Notes: generated by a model from the letters alone, not told the origin. A stretch of 64,000 nt of DNA from Pempheris klunzingeri (GCF_042242105.1 NC_092020.1:20831288-20895287), one strand, 5' to 3'. Shown: positions 26,501 to 39,147, counted from the stretch's first letter. Translations and numbers: made by a program.

Positions 26501-27986
26501 CTGTCCAACACAGATAATAATTACAAGAAAAATCCAATTTGAAATGGTCATCATTCCCAACATGCCCAACCAAAAGCAAATTACACTCTAGGTGTGAATG
26601 AAAGGGTTCAAATCTCCGACAAAGTATATGCAATTTTGTATCATAACATCAATGTGATCAATCTGTGAAATAATACATTTTGTGGAAATTCAATCATGTA
26701 ACTTTATATGATTAAAGTGTAAAGAGTGTCTATTTGCACCCAGGTGAAAATAGCCTGATGACAGAGCTATTCAGCTGTTTACACACAGCCCAGTGATGTT
26801 GTCTAATGAGTCACAAAGTCGGAATTGGGAGGAGGATGTGGTGGATTACTGGGCTTTGTGAAACCAAATGTCACCGTTGATCTTCTAATCGTACACTTAG
26901 TTGACAAATTACTTTCATTTTTAAATTATTTTCAGTTTTCAGTCGCAGTTTGGTTAGGTTTAGGCAACAAAATGACTTGGTTAGGGTTAAGAAAAGATCA
27001 TGGATCGAGTTAAAATTAGTCAACATTCACTTTCGGTTTCACTTGAGACACAAACAGCAGCTCTCTGGCAGACATCTGGCAAATACAAGTTAGGGTACAA
27101 TAAACACAAAATGTAACATTTGGGTGTAAATAGCCACATTGGCTACTTCGACTGGTGAGATAAACAGAGGCGACTGCCTGTTTTCAGCCAAGCCTCATAA
27201 TAAAAGGTAGCTTGTTACATCCAGTATTGAGACAAAACAGTTTGTGTTTGCAATGGTCTAATATAATCCAATATATCAAAAGGAATCTCTGACAGCTGAC
27301 ATATTTCTATTGTCTTACAGTATACCGATTATTGGCCACCCTTTTTAAAGGTGCTTCAACATCAGCAGACTGTGAGGATTTTAATAACACAATAAAATTG
27401 GAGATAAGCTTCTTTTAACAATAACACAGATCGACAATGACTCCATCTATTTAAAATCCTGTCTAATCACTGCAAGCATGCTGATGTAACTTGTCAGCTG
27501 ACATCACCAATTAGCCTGTTGGATTTCTTTGTGTGTATGCGCTTTAGGATCTCACCTCTCTGTTGCTCTGGAAGTCTGGATGGTTCTGTTTAGGGTTGGA
27601 GAGCTGCAGCAGTCGCAGTGTGATCACAGCAGTTTTCATTTTGGGTTCAACGTGCCAGATAGGACAGTTTTTCTCACAGTGCGATGTGTGAGGAGGCCTG
27701 GGGGACCAGCAGAGAGACATTTATATATATTTCTTGTTGCGGATTTGTCTTAAAGATACATGAATGACCTTTTTCATGATGTTATGACTGTTTTCTTGTA
27801 AAATGATTTCTCTATTCTCAAAATCTCCAGTTTTCCCCTCTCTCTCTATTTATAAATCTAATTCTGAATAAATTATGAATAAATAATTGGTAAATGACAA
27901 AAAAGACCCCAATACGACACCCGATACCTTCATAGACTTCAAAACTTGATACAAGATGACAAGCAAGCTAATTGCCTTTTCATGAA

Positions 27987-28022
27987 TTTTCATGAAATAA
28001 ATAATTTTCATGAAATAAATAA
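27987..28022. repeat. 18-bp tandem duplication, AT-rich
   Basis: Two direct copies of TTTTCATGAAATAAATAA lie back to back. The unit contains the palindrome TTTCATGAAA. Confidence 0.85.
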
Positions 28023-29934
28023 TTATGAGGCAAATATGTAGCAAACAATTTCTTAAATATCAGTTCAAACTCTCTAAAGTCTGCCACGACTATAACACTA
28101 TAAACCTAACAGAGGGCTAGTACTTCAGTATTTGATTATGTTAGATTAGACATTATTACTAATAAGACAAGCGGCTAATACGTAGGATATTTTTTATAAA
28201 TACTAATGACGTAAGACACTTTGTCATTGTAAACATACAACAAAATTATGGTAAATCCAAGAACAGCAGCAAAAGAAAACAAATATTAGATTTTTCTGTC
28301 TGGTTTATCTATCTATTTAGCTTTTTGTGTTGTTTTTCTGGAGCAACAAGATGAGAGGATTAAGTTTCGCCTGATTGTTTTGTTGTGTGGGGTATTAAAC
28401 AGCAATCAATGTAATGTCTACGATTTAAATCACAAAAGCAGATATCCAGTCTGTGTACTGGATTCAGTAAACCCTGTATGAATCCCTTTCCGTGCCTTAC
28501 AACATGTTCTGCCTCTGCGCTCAGGATTTATAAAAAGACTTCCGCGGCTGTCTGCGAGCGTCCCAGGGGTCCTGAACTTTGGACAATAAGCTCTATTGTC
28601 TCCACTCCCTGCTCTCCCACAGTCTGACACTGAAATAACAGATGTCCAAACGTTAGCTTCCTCACACGGTGTGGAAACGTTAGTGTTGGACCGGAGCCTC
28701 CGCTTGGCCTTCTCATATTTAACTATATGATATGTTATATTCTGGTGCGATTAAATTCCAGACTTTAGTTTGTACGTGGACACCCTGAGGGAGAAGAAAA
28801 GCTGCCAAAATGACATGGAGGTCGACAAGAAAGCTGGATGTGGAAATCTTTAAAACAGATACCAGAGAGTTTGTCATGGAGCTGGTGTACGTATAACACA
28901 CGTTTCTTTTGATATGCTGAATATGTTTCCAAATAGTTTCTATGAGTGGAGAAAAATACAATAATACAAACTATTAAGATACATCTGGAGCAGTTTATGA
29001 TTATTAATTTCTTTTTTTTTTTTTGGATTAAATTATCAATTGTTTAGTTTAAAAATCACAAACTCCTGGAACCATTGGTGACACATTCAGATTTCTCATT
29101 TTGTTCGATTAATGGTCCAAAACCCTAAAATATTCAATATTTACAATAATATAAAAGCCTTACATTTGGGAAGATGGAACCAATAAATGTGCTGATAAAT
29201 AACTTCCCCAACCTTTTTGGCTTAACACCCCTGAAAATAAGAAAGGTTATAGATTTGATTGATTGTGGTGGTAAAAGTAGTGTTCCTCAAGATTAAAGCA
29301 AAAAAATGGAGAAAAGTCAGTAAAATATGGACATTGTTTCGTGTAACCTCGAAATTAGCAACCACTGTCTTGAAAAATCAGTTCTCAAGATTTGTAAGTA
29401 ATTTCCTGACAAATAATCAACTAATTATTTCAGTGACAGTTACAATAGCTGGTGAGAAAACTGAAAAAAAGTGGTTTAAAACGATACCAATGAGTCCAAT
29501 CATTAACCATATCTACTGAATTACAGTACGTGGGCGGCGGCCAAGTTTGTAAATTCAATCAGCTGTTCACAGACTGTGCTGCACAAGCGCTTAAAGGGAT
29601 ACTTTGTCGATTTTCAACAGGCTTTGTATCATTAAAACGTGGCTAAATGTGTCCAAATCAAAACTACAAAAGAGAATTAGAGGAACTATACTCTGTAATA
29701 CATTACAGTATTCTCAGTGAAACGAAGCTAACGTAATAGTGATGGGGGGCCCGGGGCGTCAGTGGTTATTGTTATAACCATTATTTGAACAGGGAGGGCT
29801 TTTGATCGCATGCTCTCTTTTACAAAACGCCCTCATAACAGTACATATAAAACAATAAAAACATACAAAAGTTGAGGTATAGATCAATCACCTACAACAA
29901 ACAGGTCAAGGACATTAACATAAGGGAAAAGACA

Positions 29935-30060
29935 GTTATGTGGTGACCATGAATCACTGCGTCACCAGGTTGAGTCCGGCTGGGGACCTTTGCTACATCA
30001 CTCTTTATTATGTTTCCTGTCATGTCTCTGCTGTCTGTTTGAGGCAGTTTTCCCATTACT
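29935..30060 (+). repeat. tRNA-related SINE/MITE-like fragment
   Basis: The order 'tggtgacc', 'caccaggttgagtccggctggg', 'gacctttgct-cat' and 'tttcctgtcatgtctctgctgt' follows a repeat that is very common in fish. Its middle resembles a polymerase III B box (GGTTGAGTCC against GGTTCGANTCC). The copy is incomplete and no A box can be assigned. Confidence 0.45.
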
Positions 30061-31261
30061 AATTACGTATTATGTGTACTGATAGTGAGTGTGTGAGCAC
30101 CAACACCACAACAAGACCTTTGGCATCAGTTTCAGTGCTGATTTCCAGAGAATGCCAATGCTTCCTGGGTACGTAAGAAATGGGCTTCCAAATAGCTTCA
30201 TCAGAACACTCAATCGACCTGAGTTTGTTCCTCTTGTCCTCACTTTACTGCATGCGTTTGATGTCTAATGAGGCTTTTACCCTGCTTCCTGGGAGCTGAA
30301 GGTCCTGGTTTTGGGTGTTGACAAGCGGACAATGCGCTCATACTGGGACGCCTTGGAGGAAGGACGCTGGGTCTTTCCGAAGAAGCTCGCCTCCTCCGCC
30401 TCTTTCCTGCGGGAAAATGGTAGCCATTACAACCATTATATGCTGTGTTGTGTTTCTGGGACAAAACAATGTCCCGAGTCAGAGGGAAAGGGGAGGAGGG
30501 GGGGAGACCCAGAACAATGGATAAGTGTCAGCGCACGGCTGATGATGGAGGTATGAACGGAAAGTCATCTGCACCCACAAAAACAATTAAATTTGTCATC
30601 ACTTTGTCGAGACAGTATGATGACACATAACCAAGGTCAAATGCTCCCTGCTGACAATTTCATTTTGACTCTTAAATACAGTCAAACAGATCATGTTAGA
30701 GGAATGTATCATCTCTGCAAAATCATTCCTGTGTGATTTGAATTGTACTGATAAGACTGGTGATATTTGACTAAATTCCTTCAAAAAATAGTCCCCAACA
30801 AATGCACTATTTACTCTTGCTTGAGTAATATTATAGGAGCCTGAGCCTTTTTAAAAGTGAAAGTTTATATTTGAGAGTCTATTTGTATTTTTTTAAAGAT
30901 TTATATCTTCAGTAGGAGCCAGTAGGTTTGGGACCATGCAAAGACATTGACTCTCAGATGGTACCAGTAAACTTTTACCACTCAGTGAATGACTTCAAAG
31001 CAGTGAATCTTTTGTAGGGTCCATGAACGTGACACGAAATGCATGCATACTGTCACTTTCAGCAGCCTGCGTTGCTTTACATTACTCGGCTACTGCGTCA
31101 AACTGCTCCCTCCTAACAAGCATCTGTCAGGAATGACGACTTGTCGAAAGCTACTGGTTGCATGGCAACTAGCAGCACCTCGTGAGTGTTACAGACATTA
31201 CATTATGTCACCAATGCTAGTGCTGTTAGCTAAAGTCAGCAACGGAGATGGAGCCAAGACA

Positions 31262-31969
31262 TACACTACTCACAAAAAGTTAGGGATATTCGACTTTCAG
31301 GTGAAATATATGGAAAATGTAAAAAGTGAATGCTACAGTGATATTATATCATGAAAGTAGGGCATTTAAGTAGAAGCATGCAATGGTGATTTCTTCATCT
31401 TAAACTATTTATTGAAAGAAAATCTAACAACAGTGGTAGGTATACCACAACAAAAAATTTTCGGTGTCTCAATAAATTGGGATGTGGCCAAAGGACGTCC
31501 ACTCCTCTCCTTTCTGTGACTCTTCCAGTCTCTGTATCACTGTTACAACCTCCTGATGACACTCTGTGACCCTCTAAGCTCAGTGAACACCTCCGTCTGA
31601 GGACTTCCTGTTTGAAGCCTCGCAATGGCGAGGTGCTGCTGATCAATTGTTAGGTGTCGTCTTGGTCTCATGATGTCAGAATGTGAACAGCATGATGAGG
31701 AGGACTGTTTAAATATCAATTCTAACTGAAGCAGGAAATGTATTGGTGGATTCATGGATCAAACCTGTTGTGAATGTTGCTGTTAAGCTTCTTGTTAGAG
31801 AACAGCAACTTGTGCAAAAAGTGCTGAAACACTGAACAGTTGGACATGTGCATTCAAAAGTTCAGAGAAGGTCACATTAAGTTCACCCGGAAAGGTTAGA
31901 ATGCATTTTAGGTTCATCCTGAAATTTCACCTGAAAGCCGAATATCCCTAACTTTTTGTGAGTAGTGTA
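31262..31969 (-). mobile_element. Tc1/mariner-like transposon, internally deleted
   Basis: Two inverted repeats of about 47 bp bound the element: 31262-31309 and 31922-31969 are reverse complements with a single mismatch (gactttc against ggctttc). Each end meets a TA dinucleotide, the target-site duplication of Tc1/mariner elements, and without the TAs the element is 704 bp. On the minus strand, 31670 down to 31543 encodes a piece resembling the N-terminal helix-turn-helix of Tc1 transposases: it starts MRPRRHLT, then IARLQTGSPQTEV, then GSQSVIRRL. Full Tc1 elements are about 1.6 kb and encode about 340 aa; the catalytic DDE region is missing, so this copy cannot encode a working enzyme. The near-perfect ends suggest it moved in trans fairly recently. 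Confidence 0.85.
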
Positions 31970-34900
31970 TGTGGCAACAGGAAATCAGCACCGAGAATCA
32001 CACAAATCGAAGAAGCAACGTTAATGTAACAAATTCACAGTCATTGGTTTGTGTTGTGATTGTGAATATTACTATTACTATTACTACTACTAATAATAAA
32101 ACTGAAAATCTCTCTTTTTCCCTGAGCTGCTAGGGAAGCTTTCTGGCATCTTAATGTTTAATAAATAAGTGATTGGCTTTGGATATTGATTAGTGGTGTA
32201 ACTGTTTCAGCACTACAAGTGGATTGATTGACAGAAAATGAAGCAGCAAATATTTTAATGATCGAAAGAATATTTAATAATTAATCGTCATTGTTCGAGC
32301 TAAAGTGTTGAATAGTCACCAGTTCCGGCTTCTCGGTTGTCCGGATTTTCTTCTTTTCTTTATTTTATGTCTTTGCAAATTGCATATCTTTTGGTTTCAA
32401 ACCGTTGGTTGGACTAGAACAATTTGAAGACGTCAACTTGAGCTTTTAGAGACTGCAATGGACCAAAAGAAGATGATACATGTGTGATACATGTTGCCTC
32501 GCTGCTGTATTACACCAGTAATATTTGATTTTGTTAAAAAAAACAGGACAGGACCAGACAGTCTGCCATATAATCAAATTAGAAATTAACTTGACTGCGA
32601 TGATGTGATTAGTTGTGGAACAGCAGTGTAATTATGAGGCCTCAGAATACATAATCAGAATCTAAATGTAATATTCAATCAATCACTAATCCATTCAAAA
32701 CAAGCCAGTATTCTCATACTGTATATATTCAGCAGCCTGTAAATCTACATGAGCAACCTGCTTCGAACTAAACCCGCAGGTGATAGCTGTCATCTTTAAT
32801 TCCAGTTAATTATCATTATTTGTTCTGGGAGCTGCTCTTCCTGTGTGGGCTTCTGATTGAATTACGCTGCATGTTGCTGTGCTTTTAATCTGACAGCTGA
32901 GTTGGGGAAACAACTAACAATGTCAAAATAAAAGCCTCCGGAGCTGTGACTACCATTGCACGCTGATTGAGCCTGACAGGGGTGATCATCGCCTCTGATC
33001 GGGATGCAGCTGGCGTCGGTCCTGAACATCACTTTGCCGTTTGCATTTCCTGCTTCAACTCTGTGCCAAAGCACACTTGAGGGACTTCGAAGCCATTACC
33101 CTTAAGCTTTGCAAACATGTTTTCAAATCTGTCGATGCAGCACAATATAAAAAGCTTGTGTACAGTCCCCCTGAAGAATGAACACAAACAGCCCTCCCTC
33201 TCATGCCTTTTTGATAGAGTCATCAATAATGTTGGGGGTGCAAACAGGCTACAGTTACCTGCGGTGGTACTCCCTTGCTGAGAAGTCTCTTTTGTGCCTG
33301 GCTAGGTATTGGATTCTTGCACTTGGAACGGCTCCGAGGGCTGAAGCCGAGACAGGCCATATTGGCTCCTGGTTGCCCCAGCTCAGCTTCTCACTGATCA
33401 ATGAAAAGATGAAAAGTTTCCAATATAGAGCTGAGATGATGAAAATGTTGGTGTAGAAGCAGAATAAATATTTTCCAAGCGGGCAATTATCAAATGAAAG
33501 AACAATACTTCCAATCAAATGTGACCTCTGTTCATTTTCCCCATTGTTTGGTGCTTTTAACCACGTGTTCAAAGTGTGCCAGACATCTGTCTTTAATTAC
33601 GTAGTTTATGGAAATCGCACTCAGAAGGAAACACTGACCGCAGAGGCTCCTGAATTCTTGGGAGTCAATTTCACACGTGATCAATGACCATGCAATTTCA
33701 TATGATGTAACAGCTGGAACAGAGCCTGTAATTACACTTTAATACTTCTTGTGGTATCACAAACGCTGTGCTTGTTTATACACATGTAAGACAGAATCCC
33801 ATTTTAATCAAGAGGAAAACTTTTGTGTATCTCAGCTACTCACCAAGGAGTCGTGGCCCAAACAGTTTTGGAGGTTTTGTGCTGCGCCAGGTCCAAGATT
33901 CTGCCAATAAAACACAACATTCCCAAAAAACACAAATCAGCTCGAAATACGAGTGTATTCAGAGACTTTGGGCCCCTGGAGGAACATGTAATCATTTAGT
34001 GCGTTTCCCGCCTGTCGTCTGTTTTTTCTTCTTCTTGGCAGAGCAGCGACATCCGAAAACTGGTCTTGCTTTTAAGTTAAAATGTTGGCTTCAAACCCTA
34101 AACGTCATTGTGGCCACTAAGCTCAAACTCAAAGACACAACCATCAAAGTTTATCTGCGACTCATATTTTTACCACAGAGAAAAGTGTTTTGGCTCAGGC
34201 TTTTACACTTTATTCCACGGTGACCCCTTAAGGGGAAATAGTAACATAAAAATATAGGCAACACTTCACTTTAACACCCTCTATATATCATTGATAGCCA
34301 AAATAAATATATATACAGTAAATACACACACATATTAAATTGTTTATGATGCATATAATGTAGCTATAAGCCCACGTAAAGGACATTTTAGGTGTCTAAT
34401 AACACACAATATTTTATATTCTTATATAAAGACCAATAATGTATAATTACGACTGTGTTACACTTAAGTGTCTTTCATCATGTTCATATTCCAGCATCCA
34501 GTTTTGGATGCTTCACAGGAGGAGTTAAAACTTGTTGAGAACTACATCTAATACTCAAAAAGATCACATATCTGTTTAAAACCACATTATAGTGTGTTAT
34601 GAATCATTCATCATCATGTTTAGAAACTACTCATAAATGCTAAACAAGGGGTTTCAAATGAAATGTACCCCAAAAAAAGTTGAATGAGCAGACAGCTGCA
34701 CATTTTGACCATTAATTGCCCAAATATGGATGTTATTTAAAGCACTGATTATATAAAAGCTTAAAGTGTTAATGTTTATTCATTACTCTCAGCTAATCAT
34801 TTCAAATGCTTTTTTTCCCCTTGTAGCCATTTCAACAGTTTATCTATCACTTTTACCCATTTAAACTCTTTATTCATTTCTTTTGATCCGAGTATTTAAA

Positions 34901-36645
34901 CTGTAAGTCCATTACATTTAGCTAACATTATACATGGAATACAGTAAATACACTATGAAATATATTAAAATATCAAACAAGCACACTAAATAATAAATAG
35001 TATTAAATAATAAATAGTAACTTAAACGTAACCATTCTTATCTTATGACAAACTTAGTGAGACTAATAAACTTTTTGATGTAAGCATCTGAAAAAGTAAG
35101 ATATGTATAAAAACTAAACATTACTTCACCTGTCTGATGGACCAAATCTGGACTGAATCCCTGAAAGAATCAAAAACCAAAGAAATTAGACTGAAAATAC
35201 CAGACTGCAAACATTTGTATCGCACATAAAAACTGTTAAGTTTACCTTTTTTTCCAGACACCATCTCAGCTTACAGCAGGAGCAGCAGCAGCAGCAGGCT
35301 GATGTGTCGGCTTGCTGCCTGTTGATGGTGTCCCACTAATCTCCTGCTGTTGCCATGGAGCCAGGAGTCCTTAGCAACCAACTCCACACCTGAGGACTCC
35401 TTGAAACTGGAGTCTGCACACTCAACCCATCCATCCTGCTGTCTCAAGACTTCCGAGACAGGATGTTAAAAAGAAACCGATCCGTCGAGGTCAGCGGGGA
35501 AGGCGGCTGCAGTGTGTGTGGATCAGATTGCAGATATAAAAGTACTGTGACGGCCTGACGACAGAGTAAATGTCAGGAGCGGTGTTAGGACGAGGCCTTT
35601 TTCTTGTTATTATTATTAGTTTTATTCCAATAAATGTGGCGCCGCAGGGCACCCTGATGGGCAGAGTTCTGTATGTGGAGGGTCATGAATTACATTCTCA
35701 CAATTACACTGATGGCACACCAATCAATCGAGTGGTAACAAGTTTTATTTCTGGGAAGAATCTGTTCACACATACTATCTGTTGGACATGTTTTGGTATG
35801 AAAGTTAAACAGAAATGTGCTCTTTGAAACCTTTACATTCCTCAAATTGGTACACATGAAGGCTTTGCAAACATCAACAATGCAGTTTGTGTTAACAGAC
35901 TGTGAATTTTCTCCATGCAAAACACCATTAACACAAAAACAAGGAGCAGTCAGCAGTGAGTAAACATCTCTGAGCAGCGAAAACACAGCAAATCCAAAAG
36001 ACATCTAGAAAAAATAATCTGGTTTTATTCCCTTTAAAGAGTTTTTAAGATAAGGTGATGTCCCTTTTTAAGATACAGACACAACCCTCATCAAAGCACA
36101 TAACAATTAACTTTTGTCATACAAAAGTAACATTTTTAAAGCTGAAATCCAAAAATTTGACTCTTGCAGTAAGACATTACTGAGTAGTGTTAGGGTTCGG
36201 CCACTAGGTGTCTGATCTGAAATGACAATAAAACGGCTAATTATTACAGCAAACAGCCCTTGATATCCACACTTCCTGCTTCAATAAACAACTGTTTTAT
36301 TTAGGCATTAAATAGTTGTGGTGTCTCTGCTTTCTTTTCAGAGGTTTAAATATTGTCAGCACATCACAAAGCTTGCAAACATGTTTCACAAGATTAATGT
36401 CTTCTTAAAGCTGTAACAGTCAAGTTTGCTTGTTGGCGGCCCCCTAAATGGGAGAAAGAGGTCACTTTGAAAAATAAAAATTTGAATATTGAGAAATGAT
36501 TTCAAGTACCATCGCTGACTGTACCACAGAGTCTCCTACCGTTTTCTGTTTTGCTTTGAAATTTCCGCTCCCTGGACAAAGTGGACGAGCGTCTTTATCG
36601 GAAGGGATGGGAGCCTCACTTTGTACTCTAAGCTGATATGATGGC

Positions 36646-36651
36646 TTTATT
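36646..36651 (-). terminator. AATAAA poly(A) signal, probably of arl9
   Basis: On the minus strand AATAAA lies about 335 nt past the arl9 stop codon. The assignment follows from position only. Confidence 0.45.
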
Positions 36652-36985
36652 CTCTCAGGTTTAGGTCTTTGTGCACATGAACTGCTTCTAGAGTTACTCG
36701 TGTGTCATCATCTACAGAGCTAAATGACATTAGGAAAGTCATCAGTAACAGTGAAATATTTATGGCTAGGATGAAAATAAATCTTTGGTGAAGATTAATG
36801 AACTCATTCATAAAGATATGGTCATCTGGTAACGCTGAAACAAAGAAACATTTTTCAAAGTTTCTAGGAGTTTTACAATCCAAGCTATACCTTCCCCAAA
36901 CAGTCAACCTGGTGTAGAGAAAGCAGCTAAGTGAAAAGGTGCAAAGAACGTATCACAGGATTTAGTGACATCCACCGACGGTGTT

Positions 36986-39147
36986 TTATCTGCCGTCAGA
37001 AACCATCTGGATGATCAGGTCCCGGGCGTCCTGAACGCCCGAGCTGAGCTCCGCCTCGCCCTTCTTCACATGGGTGCCGATGAGGAACAACCTGCGATCT
37101 CCGACCTCGGACAGACTCAGAGCGTCATGGAGGTCTGTGATGCTGCAGACTCCTGGAAGGTCCTGGGAATGTGACAAATGAAAAAATTTAATTATCCCAT
37201 TGCTTCGGTACAAAGAGACACCAGATGATGCTTGACTGTAGAGTTTCAGATTGTGAAAAGGACGAACTCTAGTGAAAGCGCCTCTGGAAAAAAAAAAAAA
37301 AAAGAGGAAAAGACAGCAGGGGAAGTATCTTTTAGGTAATTTCAGATTATGTAAGTAAAGGATCCTATTTTAGGGTGCGGCTGTGGCTCAGAGGTAGATT
37401 AGACTAGATAAAATTTGATTGGACAAACCAAGACCTCTGAAGATGTCACCTATGAACCTGGAAAACTCACTGTTCTTTTATCCAAACAACCAATTTATCA
37501 AGAAAAACATCTGAGCACAAACTGAAGCTGCATTAGAAGTCTCTACTTATAAGCGGAGCATGGTTCTTGGGGCTTTAAGTGAAAATGCTGTGGAGTGTTT
37601 TTCTGTCACGCTCACCTGTTTGTTGGCCAGTACCATTAAAGGCAGACGGGGGTCGGAGGCCAGCAGCTCGTGTAGATGCCTCTTAGCAACGGGGAAGAGC
37701 TCCGGTTTGGAGGAGTCGACCATGAACACCAGCAAAAGAGCCTTGGACATGTACTTCTGCCAGTATGGCCGCAGCTCCTCTTTACCTCCAACTGACACAC
37801 AGACAGACAGAGAGTCAGACAGACAGAGAGTCAGACAGACAGACAGACAGATGGCTGTGACACGGCTCAAACTTCCAACTGACCAGAAGCAGAAGCCAAC
37901 GGTGGGTTCAGAGTTCAGACTTACTCTCTAGAAACTCGACGTGCATGTCTTCTCTGTTGATGGAGACGGCGTTGAAGCCCTCAGTCGGCTGCATGTCCTG
38001 CTCCAGGGTGCCGGTGGCCAAACAGTGCAGAAGGCTGGTCTTACCGGCTCCATCCAGACCCAGAACCAGCACCTGTGTCCTCGCCGACTGCACTGGCCTG
38101 GACTGCAGCACACGTTAGATTAAGGCTGGATACTCGCCGAGAGACTTCAATTCATGAGCTTCTGTACTGATACCATGAAGATACGTATTTGATATCCTAC
38201 ATTGAGGAATGTAGATGAGTTTCTTAAAACCGAAATTCTCAAATGAAAATGTTTAATTTGGCTAATTAATTTAGGTTTATAAAACGGGTCATCACAGCTT
38301 TCCTGTTCTTAAACAGCTTGAAGTCCAATGAAAATATTCCTTTTACTTCACAGAAAACTGAGAAAAACAGCAAATATTCACAGATGAGAGGTGGAAACTG
38401 GTGTAATTTTGGTATTTTCACATCCAGAAAACGACTCCCAGTCATGTATTGATTGTAGAACAATGGTGCACATGAATGTTATGTTGCTGACCAATTAATT
38501 ACTTCACTTCAAACCTATTTTGGCCAGAGAGGCCCTAACTACATTTCCCAGGATTCCCCACAGCAGAGAACTCGGTCTTGCAACTAGTAAATAAAGATAT
38601 CTAGCTGGTTGTTTACTAGTTTAGAAACACTAGAGAATCACCATTAATGCATCCACATTTAAAACACAAAATATTTTACAGCTGCTCTTTATTTTTTTAT
38701 GTCTATTTCGGGTTAAACGTCGGAAACGTCTCCTCTCGTCCTTGTTAGGTTTTAACGTTGAACAGCTGCTACAAGTGCTCAGCTTTGACATATTCTTCTT
38801 GCTTTTGTCCTCGTGACAACATTTGGAAGTTAATTAATGTATTTTAGATGTAAAGTTAGTTAACAGGTGTGTCCGGTAAAGTTACGGGTTTTTTTTGTTG
38901 TTTTTACCTCTGATGCTTTCTGAGCTTCGGCAGCAACAACAGGCACAGTTAGTCCAGCTTCCTCTCCCCTGTCCTCTCCCTCTTCCCCTCCCTCTGCCTC
39001 CTCTCTGACTCTCACGCCGTCCTGCCCCCGCCGTGTTTCAGGCTCCCTCTCCCCGGAGGAGGACGCGTAGGTCCAGACTAGATAGCCGACTGTCCCCGCC
39101 AAAGCGACGGAGGCGCCGAGGACACCGGCTTCTCTCAAACCAAACAT
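36986..39147 (-). CDS. arl9: ARL9, ADP-ribosylation factor-like GTPase 9 (four exons)
   Basis: The exons, in order of translation, are 39147-38908, 38102-37925, 37791-37616 and 37162-36986 (stop TAA 36988-36986). All introns are GT-AG and the join gives 256 aa. Residues 8-25 form a hydrophobic segment that could anchor the protein in a membrane, followed by an acidic, low-complexity linker to about residue 80. The GTPase domain then shows the P-loop GLDGAGKT (95-102), the switch I PTEGF (119-123), a switch II reading IGGKEE (140-145), and NKQD (196-199), whose Asp is the first codon of exon 4. The switch II lacks the WDxGGQ form and its catalytic Gln, a trait shared with human ARL9, so slow or altered GTP hydrolysis is likely. 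The ATG at 39147 is the first in frame after the upstream TTG. The cellular role of ARL9 is not well known. arl9 lies in tandem with snapc1 and srp72. Confidence 0.93.
37374..37402 (+). repeat. Fragment of a tRNA-like SINE/MITE in arl9 intron 3
   Basis: The stretch reads 'gtgcggctgtggctcagagg' followed by 'taga', the start of a tRNA-like repeat frequent in fish genomes, with a polymerase III A-box-like part (TGGCTCAGAGG). The rest of the repeat is absent. Confidence 0.45.
37798..37852. repeat. (CAGA)n-type simple repeat in arl9 intron 2
   Basis: Units of CAGA with interspersed GAGAGT, immediately upstream (in gene sense) of the arl9 exon 3 acceptor. On the gene strand it is pyrimidine-rich (TCTG) and probably serves as part of the polypyrimidine tract of that acceptor. 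Confidence 0.85.
38538..38559. promoter_or_regulatory. ZNF143/THAP11-type motif in arl9 intron 1
   Basis: The stretch ACTACATTTCCCAGGATTC is close to the ACTACAnnTCCCAGnnTGC core bound by ZNF143 and partners at vertebrate promoters. It lies about 590 bp inside the gene, so it may mark an intronic promoter or be a chance or old promoter relic. The final TGC is changed to TTC, which weakens the match. Confidence 0.35.

Larger units (their letters stand above)
17240..36640. other. Large gene-poor interval between hopx and arl9
   Basis: About 19 kb with no recognised gene. It contains three dinucleotide repeats (18.2-18.7 kb), a decamer tandem repeat (19.4 kb), a truncated L1-like LINE (20.1-20.5 kb), a short AT-rich tandem duplication (27.99-28.02 kb), a tRNA-SINE-like fragment (29.9-30.06 kb), a Tc1-like deletion derivative (31.26-31.97 kb), and an AT-rich repeat-like stretch at about 34.25-34.7 kb. 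The stretch 32.75-33.75 kb is not repetitive and looks constrained. A protein-like minus-strand ORF at 26.1-26.4 kb is unexplained. Many developmental enhancers sit in gaps like this one, so hopx is the likeliest target. Confidence 0.55.

Noticed and set aside
30311-30556. + strand ORF containing RSYWDALEEGRWVFPKKL
   Set aside because: The central part looks protein-like, but there is no good acceptor or donor and the rest degenerates into Gly/Arg-rich sequence. I could not link it to any family.
33768-34223. 151-codon ORF on the + strand
   Set aside because: Lys- and Phe-rich translation from AT-rich DNA with homopolymer runs; no splice context.
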